A stretch of DNA of 64,000 nucleotides, taken from assembly GCF_000719775.1 (NCBI RefSeq), contig NZ_JOHR01000022.1:37350-101349 (forward strand). Direction: 5' to 3'. Below, in pieces: positions 56,400 to 64,000 of this stretch (positions within the stretch are counted from its first letter, which is position 1; the number at the start of each line of letters is the position of its first letter). The notes beneath the pieces were generated by a model that worked only from the letters and a program-made list of their open reading frames with translations, did not search any database and was not told the origin of the DNA. The position numbers and the translations under genes were made by a program. This DNA is from Streptomyces sp. NRRL F-5135. GTDB taxonomy: Bacteria; Actinomycetota; Actinomycetes; Streptomycetales; Streptomycetaceae.

Positions 56400-56854
56400 G
56401 GAGCCGCTTGGCCTCGGTGTCCGCTCGCACGCAGAGGGCCGAGTTCGCCAACGGTGTCTCTACGCAGCCGGGGACGTCGCCGCCGGCGCGACCCGCTGTT
56501 CGGCACCAGCATGCGCGTCGGGCACCGCACCAACGCCGCCGAGCCGGGCATGGCCGCCGCCCGCAACCTCCTCCACCCCGACCGGGCCGGGCCCGTTCGC
56601 CCCGGCCCCGTACTTCTGGTCCGACCAGCACGAGCTCAAGATCCAGGCATTCGGCTACCAGCGCGGCCACGACGAGGAACGGATCGTCGAGGGGCGACCC
56701 GCCCGACGGGCGTTTCCTCCTTGCCCACCGCACCCGCGCCACCCTGACCGGAGCCCTGGCCACCGGCATGCCGCCCAAGGCACTGCGCCGATGGCGCACC
56801 GTCATCGCGGCCCGGGCCGACCGGCACGCACAGACCGAAGCCGTCACCGCCTGA
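56400..56854 (+). pseudogene. Ferredoxin reductase, C-terminal half, frameshifted
   Basis: Across three frames the order LYAAGDVA, PLFGTSMRVGHRTNAAEPG, PYFWSDQHELKIQAFGYQRG, then DPPDGRFLLAHRTR, gives the C-terminal domain of a P450-type ferredoxin reductase, including the second nucleotide/FAD contact. Several small indels break it. It is the missing half of the gene beginning at 54785. Confidence 0.68.
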
Positions 56855-57261
56855 CAAGCAGGGCCCCGCGGCACGGGCCGGTCCCGGACAGCGAACCGTC
56901 CGGAGGCAGCGCCACACGTGCGGGCAAGGCCGCGCTCGAAACCAACCCACCGGCAAGGCACCGCCGGACACGGGGGCCACGATCCAGGCGCCGCTGCCGA
57001 CCGGCCGGGCGCCCCTGGATCGACAAGGTCCCCTCCGTGGCCGGTCTCGTCGGCAGGCCCAGACGCCGGCCGGACGCATCGCCGGCGAATCGACTCCGGC
57101 GTCCAGGTGCCGGTCGCGGGAGGCGGAGCCCTTCTCGCCCAGGTACCGCGGCGTCACAAAGACCGGGCGCGTACCTCGACTTCGTCGGCATAGCCGAGTT
57201 CCTCCTCAGCCACCGCAGCCTCACCGGCCGAAACGCCCCTGATGCGACAGGACTGGCGCAG
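56855..57261. other. Gap between reductase remnant and MMPL gene
   Basis: About 400 bp. No gene or structure was recognised; it may hold further decayed sequence from the rearranged area. Confidence 0.35.
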
Positions 57262-59631
57262 TCAGCCCGCGATGTCCGCCTTCTTCGCCGCGGCGGTCGC
57301 CGCGGCGGCGTGCTGCTGGGCAGCGGCCGAGCGCGGCAGCGCTATCTTCTGTGCGAGCTTGTCGCCCTCGACGTCGAGGGCGGGCAGGAGGCGGTCCAGC
57401 CGGGCGGGCAGCCACCAGGCTTTCTCCTGGGCGAGGGCCATGGTGGCCGGGATGAGTGTCATGCGGATGATGAAGGCGTCGATGAGGATGCCCGCGGCCA
57501 ACGCGAACCCGGCCTGTTTGATCATGGGATCGGCGTTGAAGACGAACCCGGCGAAGACGCTGACCATGATGGTGGCCGCCGCGACGACGACGGAACTGGC
57601 GCGCGTGAAACCGGTGATGGTGGCGGCCGTCGGGTCGGCGCCGTGGATGTGTGCTTCGCGCATGGAGGTGACCAGGAACATCTGGTAGTCCATGGCGAGC
57701 CCGTACAGGACACCGGTGATGATGATGGGGAGCAGACTCACGACGGGCGCGGTGGCATCCAGTCCGATCAGCCCCTGCAGCCAGCCCCACTCGAAGACAG
57801 CCGTGGTGACACCGAAGGTGGCGCCGATGGTCAGCAGGAAGCCGAGCGTCGCCGTCACAGGGACCAGGAACGAGCGGAAGACCAGGAGCAGCACGATCAG
57901 GGAGAGTCCGAGCACAGTGGCCACGTAGAGCGGAAGGACGTCGGCGAGCCGGTCGGAAACGTCGATGGCAAGGGCGGTGAAGCCGGTGATACCGATGACG
58001 GCTCCGTGGGCGGCGCCGGCCGGCACGGTCTTTTCCCGCAGGGCGGTGACCAGGTCCTTGGTGGCGTCGTCGTTGGGGCCGCTGCCGGGGACGAGAGCGA
58101 GGACGGCCGTGGTGCCGGTGCTGCTCATCCCGGCCAGTGAGACCGCTGCCGCGCCCTTGACGTCACTCAGATCGGTTGCGACCGCGGCGAGAGCCGCCGG
58201 GGCGAGCGGGCGCTCCTCGGCGCTGGACGTGACGGCGATCATGAGCGGGCCGTTGTAGCCGGGCCCGAAGGCATCGCTGACCAGGTCGTAACTCTGACGC
58301 TGCGGGGTGCCGGTGTTGTAGCTGGCCCCCGAGGGCAGACCCATGCGCATGTCCGCGGCGGGCACTGCCAGGACCGCCGGTATCAGGAACGCCGCCGCGA
58401 GCGCCGGGTACTTGTGCCGGACCAGGCCCGCTCCCCAACGAGTCGCCCGCGTGTGGCCGGCGACGGCTGCCTGCCGAGCTGCCCGGCGCCGTGTGCGAGT
58501 GGGACAGACGCGTTCTCCGACCAGCCCCAGCAGCGCCGGCAGCAGGGTCAGTACGAGCAGCACCGCGACCGCTATCGTGGCGGCGGCGACGAGGGCCATG
58601 GTGCTGAGCAGAGTGATCCCGACGACCAGGAGCCCCGTCAGAGCGATGATGACCGTACTGCCCGCGAAGAAGACCGCGCTTCCGGCGGTGCCGATCGCAC
58701 GGCCGGTCGCCTCGTGCGCGTCCAGACCGTCCTCGAGGATCAGCCTGCGTTCCCGGTTGACGATGAACAGGGCGTAGTCGATACCGACCGCCAGCCCCAG
58801 CATCAGGGCCAGGACCGCGGTGAGCGAGTGGATCTCGAAAACGGTGGAGAGGGTGAAGGCACCGCCCACACCCACCGTGACCCCGACCAGGGCGATGACG
58901 AGGGGCAGGCCCGCCGCCACGACCGACCCCAGCGTGATCAGCAGGACGATGGCCGCAACGGCGACACCGACGATCTCCCCGACGCCGATGACTTCCGGGA
59001 TTTCCATCATGGACGCCGATGGCAGAACCTCGATGCCGCCGCGGGCGGCCTGCCGCTCGGCGGCCTCGACGGTGCTGGCGATGGTTCCGGCGGGAAGCTC
59101 GAAGGTCTGCATGTCGAACTGGAATTGCATCAGGGCCGTCGAGCCGTCGGCGGAGACGACGACTCCGGGCACCGGCAGACCGTCCACCTGCAACGGGACG
59201 GGTGTCTTACCGGAGGACGGCTGCCCCGCGGCCTGCGCCACCGCCGCCTGGGCCCGCAGCAGCGGGCTGCTCTCACCCTTGGCGACTTCCGCGGCGAGGG
59301 CCTTCCGGGTGTCTGTGACGTGGTCGTGGCGGTAGACGGCGTCCACGGCCGCCAGCAGGGCGGACCGAACGTTCCGGTCGTCGATCCTGGCGCCGGCCGC
59401 GGGCTTGAAGACCAGCATGCCCTGCCCGCCGGACGCCTCCGGCAGGGACACGGCCAGCTCGTCGATGACCCGCTGGGACGGGGTGCCGTCAATGCGCACC
59501 TCGTTGCTCAGCCTGACCGGGTTGGCCATCAGCAGCCCAAGGACGGCGGCCACCACGGCCAGCCAGCCCAAGATGACGTACCAGGGTTTGCCGTAGGCGA
59601 ACTTCCCCAGCCGGTACAGCAGAACGGACAT
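57262..59631 (-). CDS. MMPL-family (RND) exporter
   Basis: A 789-residue transporter with two repeats, each of about six helices with a large external loop after the first. Helix 1 is YVILGWLAVVAAVLGLLMA. Proton-relay Asp residues are in GLAVGIDYALFIVNRERR and GLAMDYQMFLVTSMREA. MMPL proteins export lipids or hydrophobic drugs. It is divergent from a TetR gene with operator-like repeats in the 164-bp gap, a classic repressor/pump pair. The last about 30 residues are Ala-rich. Confidence 0.92.
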   Translation of the reverse strand: MSVLLYRLGKFAYGKPWYVILGWLAVVAAVLGLLMANPVRLSNEVRIDGTPSQRVIDELAVSLPEASGGQGMLVFKPAAGARIDDRNVRSALLAAVDAVYRHDHVTDTRKALAAEVAKGESSPLLRAQAAVAQAAGQPSSGKTPVPLQVDGLPVPGVVVSADGSTALMQFQFDMQTFELPAGTIASTVEAAERQAARGGIEVLPSASMMEIPEVIGVGEIVGVAVAAIVLLITLGSVVAAGLPLVIALVGVTVGVGGAFTLSTVFEIHSLTAVLALMLGLAVGIDYALFIVNRERRLILEDGLDAHEATGRAIGTAGSAVFFAGSTVIIALTGLLVVGITLLSTMALVAAATIAVAVLLVLTLLPALLGLVGERVCPTRTRRRAARQAAVAGHTRATRWGAGLVRHKYPALAAAFLIPAVLAVPAADMRMGLPSGASYNTGTPQRQSYDLVSDAFGPGYNGPLMIAVTSSAEERPLAPAALAAVATDLSDVKGAAAVSLAGMSSTGTTAVLALVPGSGPNDDATKDLVTALREKTVPAGAAHGAVIGITGFTALAIDVSDRLADVLPLYVATVLGLSLIVLLLVFRSFLVPVTATLGFLLTIGATFGVTTAVFEWGWLQGLIGLDATAPVVSLLPIIITGVLYGLAMDYQMFLVTSMREAHIHGADPTAATITGFTRASSVVVAAATIMVSVFAGFVFNADPMIKQAGFALAAGILIDAFIIRMTLIPATMALAQEKAWWLPARLDRLLPALDVEGDKLAQKIALPRSAAAQQHAAAATAAAKKADIAG

Positions 59632-59702
59632 AGCTCTCTCCCCAGCTCCAGGTGCCTCCGCGGGCCTTACAGGTGGCTCACGGAGGAACGAAACGAGAGA
59701 CT

Positions 59703-59737
59703 ACTATCAAACCAATGGGGGACTATCAAACCGATAG
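59703..59737. promoter_or_regulatory. TetR operator candidates before MMPL/TetR
   Basis: ACTATCAAACC occurs at 59703-59713 and 59722-59732 (19 bp apart). The second copy is part of CTATC-AAACC-GATAG (59723-59737), an inverted repeat with a 5-bp centre. They lie between the divergent exporter and repressor genes. Confidence 0.65.
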
Positions 59738-59795
59738 AGTGCTACCGGACATGCCGATGCGCGGGTAGCCTTCGCCGAAGAGGAAGGAGTCACAG

Positions 59796-60437
59796 ATGGC
59801 CACCACCAAGGACGACCGTGCCCGGCGGCGCAGAGTCGACGCACGTTCCACCATCGAGCGCATCACGGCCGCCGGCCGGACGGTCCTCGGCGCGGGCGAC
59901 GCCTCACTGGAGCAGATCGCGGCCGAGGCCGGCGTAGGCATCGCCACCCTGTACCGTCACTTTCCCAACCGGGAGGCCATCGTCCGGGCCGTCCTTGACG
60001 ACATCCTCGAAACCGACCTGCTCCCCCTCGTCGACGAAGCCATCGACACCCCTCATCCCCGCCAGTCCCTCCAGGACATTGCCGCGCGACTGCTCGACCT
60101 GATCACGCAGGAGAAGGGGCTGGTCACCTTCGCGAGCAACTTCTCCGACGTCGCCGTGGGCGTCCTTCAGCGCTTCAGTGAGTCGTTGCACCCCCTGCTG
60201 CTTCGCGCGCAGCAGCAGGGCGAGGTCCGTCACGATCTGACGGCCGAAGACATTCCGCGTTTTCTCGTGATGGCCGTTGCCGGGCTCGCGATCCCCGGCA
60301 CCGCTCCCTCGATGCGGGCCCGATTCATCGCCCTGCTGTTCGACTCACTGAACCCCGCGAACGCAACCCCGCTGCCTCCGCTCCGCCCCGGGGAGGGAGA
60401 CCTGCGCACCGCGGTCGGCAACATCGCGCGCAACTGA
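59796..60437 (+). CDS. TetR-family repressor
   Basis: A 213-residue repressor. The helix-turn-helix is LEQIAAEAGVGIATLYRHFPNRE (about 33-55), and the C-terminal helical ligand domain resembles TetR_C_33-type SbtR-like proteins. AGGAAGGAG lies upstream of the ATG. It is divergent from the MMPL pump, whose expression it probably represses together with its own through the repeats at 59703-59737. Confidence 0.9.
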   Translation: MATTKDDRARRRRVDARSTIERITAAGRTVLGAGDASLEQIAAEAGVGIATLYRHFPNREAIVRAVLDDILETDLLPLVDEAIDTPHPRQSLQDIAARLLDLITQEKGLVTFASNFSDVAVGVLQRFSESLHPLLLRAQQQGEVRHDLTAEDIPRFLVMAVAGLAIPGTAPSMRARFIALLFDSLNPANATPLPPLRPGEGDLRTAVGNIARN

Positions 60438-60612
60438 AGACCGCCCGCCCTGCCGAACCGACCCGGCAAAGCCGAATCCGCTGCGCGGCGCCGCCATGCC
60501 CTGCGGCGCCGCACCGAAAGCAACGCCACATCGCAGGGAGGCGACTCGCGTCGGTCCGCCGGACCGGGCGACGTGTCCGACCGCATCGGACGCTGAGGAC
60601 CGGGGAGGGCGG

Positions 60613-60840
60613 GTGTGAACGGGGACAGGGTGGTAGCGGTCACCGGCTCGCACGGTCCCGGCTCTGGCTACCTCGTGGGCCCGCGCCTCGTGCTGACCTC
60701 CGGTCACGTGGGGCTGGCCGAGGGCCGCGCGGTCACGGTGTTCCGACCCGGACGGCCCGGCGAGTTCACGGGGACCCTCGTGTGGCGCGGTACCCCGGGC
60801 GGGCGCGGCGACGCGGCCCTGCGTCCGCGCCTGGATCCTG
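60613..60840 (+). pseudogene. Trypsin-like protease N-terminal fragment
   Basis: VVAVTGSHGPGSGYLVGPRL, then VLTSGHVGLAEG, is the N-terminal beta-barrel of an S1-type protease with the catalytic His in the SGHV motif (usually SAHV). Similarity ends near 60840; the catalytic Asp and Ser regions are absent. It is therefore a truncated relic just upstream of the RsbU-like gene. Confidence 0.5.
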
Positions 60841-60978
60841 ACCCAACCGGTCGACGGCCAATTAAGACTGCTGGCGGCCTGATCAACACGACCACGGGTT
60901 CTACGGCCTCTCGGATCCGCCCGCGGGCTGGGGCTCCGGGGACGTTCGGGCGCCGCCACCGAGCGTAAGATTCGGAGT

Positions 60979-63813
60979 GTGAATCCGCGACTGGCTTTGC
61001 TCAGTACGGTGGCCTTCGGTACCCCGGAAAGCGAAGTCTTCCGGCTGGCGCTCCAGCACGCCACAGGTGAGCTGCGCGCTCTGGGCGGAACGATTCATCT
61101 GTGTGGTCCCACGTCCGCGTTGTGCCTGGCGTCGGCGGTTGGTCTGCCACCCGCCTTCACCCGCTCCTGGGAGATCATCGATCAGGAAAGCCTGCTGGCC
61201 CCGGCGCGTGCCCTGCGCCAGGGCACTGCTGTATGGCTGCCGCCGCTCCCCACCGAAGCCGCCGATGTCCCAGGGCTCGGCACGGGCCTGGCCGCCTTGC
61301 CGGTGTCCGGCGGGGGGCGCATCACAGGCACCATCACCCTTCTGACAGCCGACCGGGGCGAGCCCACCCCGGAGCAGTGGGATTTCCTCCGGGCCGTCGC
61401 CGCCTGGACCGAAGAGCACATGGCCCAGGCTCCGAGGCTGTCCGACTCCGCGCCGAAGGAGCCAGATGGCGAGCAGCCCTGGCAGGGCGTCCCGGGCCTC
61501 AGGGTCGGCTGGTGGGACTGGAACCTCCAGACCGACGGGCTGATCTGGGACGCGGTGGCCATGGAGTTCTACGGCAGCAGACCGGCCGATTTCACCGGCA
61601 AGATCCAGGACTGGATGCACATTCTCCACCCCGACGACCTGGCACCGACGCTGGCGGAGGCGCAGCGGGCGATCCGTGACCACTCGGTGTACGAGGCCGC
61701 GTACCGGGTACGGCGTCTGGACGGCACGTACGGCTGGTCGCGGGCCCGCGGTATGCCGACGTACGACGTCCAGGGCCGGCCGCTCCGGATGGTCGGCGTG
61801 AGGTGGGAGAGCAGCGGGTTGCCTTCCGCTCGGGACGCGCTCAGCCGGGCCCTTCGGCAGATGAGCGACGGTTTCCTGGCGGTGGACCCTGAATGGCGCA
61901 TCATCTTCACCAACCTGGAAGCGGAACACGTGCTGGGATTCTCCCAGGAGCAACTTTTCGGGCGTGTGCTGTGGGACCTGCCCGGCGCACGGCGGATCCA
62001 CGGCCTGGAGCGCCGTTGTCAGAGGGCCGCCGCCGAGGGGAAGCCCGCCAGCTTTGATGTGCACATGCCGGACATGGGCCGTCGTTACCGGCTGCGGCTG
62101 GTCCCGGGGCCCGTGGGCTGCGCCCTCTACCTGACGGACGTCACCGAGAAACTGCGTGTGCAGGAGGAGCGCCGGGCGGCCGAGGTTGCCGCGTCCGAGC
62201 GAGCGGCCCAGATCACGGAACTGACCGCGGCGCTCGCCAAGGCGACGACCTCACAGGACGTGGTGGACGCGGTCGCGCAGCGGGTGCTGCCGGCGTTCGA
62301 CGCCGTCGGACTCATGGTGCAGGCCATCGAAGGAAACCGGCTCCTCAATGTCGGGTCCGTCGGCTACGCGGACGACTTCCTCGACCTCGTGAACGACCGC
62401 GCCGCAGCCGGTACCAGCCCGTCCTGGAGCGTGATCTCGTCCGGAGCACCGGCATTCCTGTCCTCGCCGCAGGAGTACGTCGCGTACGCGCCTGACCACG
62501 CAGACCTGCCCGGCATCGCCAACAAGCAGGCGTGGGCGTTCCTGCCGCTGACGGCGTCCGGTCACACGTTCGGGGTGTGCGTCGTCTCCTTCGACCGCCC
62601 GCGTCGGCTCAACGACGACGAGCGTTCCCTGCTGGCCACGATCAGCGCCCTCGTCGCACAGGCCCTGGAGCGGGCCCGGCTCTACGACGCCGAGCGCATC
62701 CGGTCCCGCGAACTCCAGCGCAGCCTGCTTCCCACCGACCTGCCCGACCTGCCCGCTTGCGAGACCGCCGCGTGTTACCTCCCCGCCGGGCAGGGCATGG
62801 ACGTGGGCGGTGACTGGTACGACGTCATCCCGCTCTCCAGCGGCCGCGTCGCCCTCGTCGTCGGCGACGTCATGGGCCACGGCCTGCCCGAGGCGGCCAC
62901 CATGGGCCGTCTGCGCACGGCCGTCCACACTCTGGCCGACCTCGAACTGCCCCCCGACGAAATCATGGGGCACCTCAACGACATCGTCGGCGACATAGGC
63001 GAGGAGTCGTACGTGACCTGCCTGTACGCGCTCTACGACTCCACCACCCAGGTCTGCACCATCACCAGCGCCGGGCACCCGCCCCCGGCGCTGGTGCATC
63101 CCGACGGCACCGTGAGGTTCCCGGAACTGGGCGCTGACCCGCCCCTCGGCGCGGCCGAGCCGCCGTTCGAAACGGTCGAGCTGACGCTGCCCGAAGGCAC
63201 CCTGGTCGTGCTCTACACCGACGGCCTCGTCGAGTCGGCGAAACGCGACATCGACGAGGGCATGGCGGACCTGGTCCGGCTCCTGCGGACCGCCCACGAG
63301 GACGGCACCGACGCGGATCTGGAGCGCCTCTGCGACACGCTGACGGTCGGCATGCTCCCCGCCGAGCACCAAGCAGCCGACGACGCAGCGCTCCTCGTCG
63401 CCCGCCTCCATGCCCTGAACGCGGACAGGATGGCTTCCTGGCCGCTCGCCGAGGACCCGAAGGCGGCGAGCCTGGCCCGCCGGCACGTCAGCGAGCAACT
63501 CTCCGCCTGGGGCCTGGACGACCTGACATTCACCACGGAACTGCTGGCCAGCGAACTGGTGGGCAACGTCGTACGCCACGCCAAGGGCCCGGTCAGCTTG
63601 CGTCTGCTGCACGGCGCCGAGCTGATCTGCGAGGTCTTCGACGGCAGCCTCACGATGCCCCGTAGGCGCCGCGCCGCGGACACCGACGAAGGCGGTCGCG
63701 GGCTGCAGCTGATCACGGCGCTCTCTCAACGCTGGGGCACCCGCTACACGACGAAAGGAAAGTGCATCTGGACCGAGCAGGCCCTGCACGGCCCGGACGG
63801 CCGCGGGAGCTAG
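60979..63813 (+). CDS. PAS/GAF-sensing SpoIIE phosphatase with anti-sigma-type kinase domain
   Basis: A 944-residue multi-domain regulator. An N-terminal GAF-like domain (about 5-150), PAS with PAC (about 170-275), a second PAS (about 285-390), a GAF (about 410-560), a PP2C/SpoIIE phosphatase (about 575-800, DVGGDWYDVI and VVGDVMGHG for metal binding) and a HATPase_c_2 domain (about 815-935, ELLASELVGNVVRHA). Such Streptomyces proteins act in partner-switching control of alternative sigma factors by dephosphorylating STAS anti-sigma antagonists and perhaps phosphorylating or binding them. GTG start. Confidence 0.92.
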   Translation: MNPRLALLSTVAFGTPESEVFRLALQHATGELRALGGTIHLCGPTSALCLASAVGLPPAFTRSWEIIDQESLLAPARALRQGTAVWLPPLPTEAADVPGLGTGLAALPVSGGGRITGTITLLTADRGEPTPEQWDFLRAVAAWTEEHMAQAPRLSDSAPKEPDGEQPWQGVPGLRVGWWDWNLQTDGLIWDAVAMEFYGSRPADFTGKIQDWMHILHPDDLAPTLAEAQRAIRDHSVYEAAYRVRRLDGTYGWSRARGMPTYDVQGRPLRMVGVRWESSGLPSARDALSRALRQMSDGFLAVDPEWRIIFTNLEAEHVLGFSQEQLFGRVLWDLPGARRIHGLERRCQRAAAEGKPASFDVHMPDMGRRYRLRLVPGPVGCALYLTDVTEKLRVQEERRAAEVAASERAAQITELTAALAKATTSQDVVDAVAQRVLPAFDAVGLMVQAIEGNRLLNVGSVGYADDFLDLVNDRAAAGTSPSWSVISSGAPAFLSSPQEYVAYAPDHADLPGIANKQAWAFLPLTASGHTFGVCVVSFDRPRRLNDDERSLLATISALVAQALERARLYDAERIRSRELQRSLLPTDLPDLPACETAACYLPAGQGMDVGGDWYDVIPLSSGRVALVVGDVMGHGLPEAATMGRLRTAVHTLADLELPPDEIMGHLNDIVGDIGEESYVTCLYALYDSTTQVCTITSAGHPPPALVHPDGTVRFPELGADPPLGAAEPPFETVELTLPEGTLVVLYTDGLVESAKRDIDEGMADLVRLLRTAHEDGTDADLERLCDTLTVGMLPAEHQAADDAALLVARLHALNADRMASWPLAEDPKAASLARRHVSEQLSAWGLDDLTFTTELLASELVGNVVRHAKGPVSLRLLHGAELICEVFDGSLTMPRRRRAADTDEGGRGLQLITALSQRWGTRYTTKGKCIWTEQALHGPDGRGS

Positions 63814-64000
63814 GGCGTGTTTCGAAAGTAGCGCCGTCCGCCCGCAGGGCGGGGCTCGCGGCGTGTGGTGCGTGCGATCGCAAGGCGGAGGATCGGCGTC
63901 ATCGATGGACCGGACGTACTTGGACGACTCCGACAACGCGGCAGGGGGCACCTCCCAGCGGTAGCTGGGGGAGTGCGTGCCAGGCGTCGCGAGCCAGGCG
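63814..64000. repeat. Dispersed Streptomyces-type intergenic repeat, left end
   Basis: It begins GGCGTGTTTCGAAA and continues with GC-rich hairpins (CCGCCCGCAGGGCGGGG; CCTCCCAGCGGTAGCTGGGGGAG). From memory, related non-coding blocks occur in many Streptomyces genomes and end in the inverse of the first bases, like a MITE. The right end lies beyond the window. Confidence 0.5.

Overview
The window is about 70% GC, with dense overlapping genes, many Tat and Sec secreted hydrolases, GTG/TTG starts, a two-domain GlnE, CGNR and ROK regulators and CebR-type operators. This points to a Streptomyces (or close actinomycete) chromosome, probably an accessory, plant-matter-degrading region. No rRNA, tRNA or CRISPR array was seen.

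Layout. 0.2-2.0 kb: an OmpR/histidine-kinase pair. 2.8-6.0 kb: glnE, whose N-terminal active site lacks one aspartate. 6.1-24.7 kb: what looks like one functional system. It has a five-gene 4-hydroxyproline catabolic operon, a GntR/FCD regulator, and an eight-gene operon (peptide-type ABC transporter, proline iminopeptidase, Xaa-Pro aminopeptidase, GH127 beta-L-arabinofuranosidase), followed by a secreted Svx/AvrXca-like metalloprotease. A near-identical TGT(G/C)ACATA(G/C)TACTG motif precedes both operons, and its core precedes the regulator. I infer a pathway for plant hydroxyproline-rich glycoproteins (extensins, whose Hyp carries beta-L-arabinofuranosides): cut outside, import glycopeptides, deglycosylate and trim inside, oxidise Hyp towards 2-oxoglutarate.

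25-41 kb: further plant-polymer functions. These are a GH6 cellulase with a perfect CebR box, a class V aminotransferase, a ROK regulator and a Tat-exported sugar isomerase-like protein, an epoxide hydrolase facing a CGNR regulator across two matching operator-like repeats, and a LacI regulator facing a GH43, CE1 esterase, GH27 alpha-galactosidase and GH30 series.

41-60 kb: detoxification, redox and transport. There is a DHA2 MFS pump, alpha/beta hydrolase, glutaminase-STAS fusion, an F420/NADP-type reductase with an LLM flavin oxidoreductase, a serine hydrolase, MarR, SDR and AraC proteins, and a P450 with its ferredoxin. The ferredoxin reductase next to the P450 is split into two decayed halves, with an IS1182-type transposase remnant and a VOC gene between them. 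An MMPL exporter faces its probable TetR repressor. 60-64 kb: a protease fragment, a large PAS/GAF/SpoIIE/HATPase regulator, and the start of a dispersed Streptomyces-type repeat running off the window.
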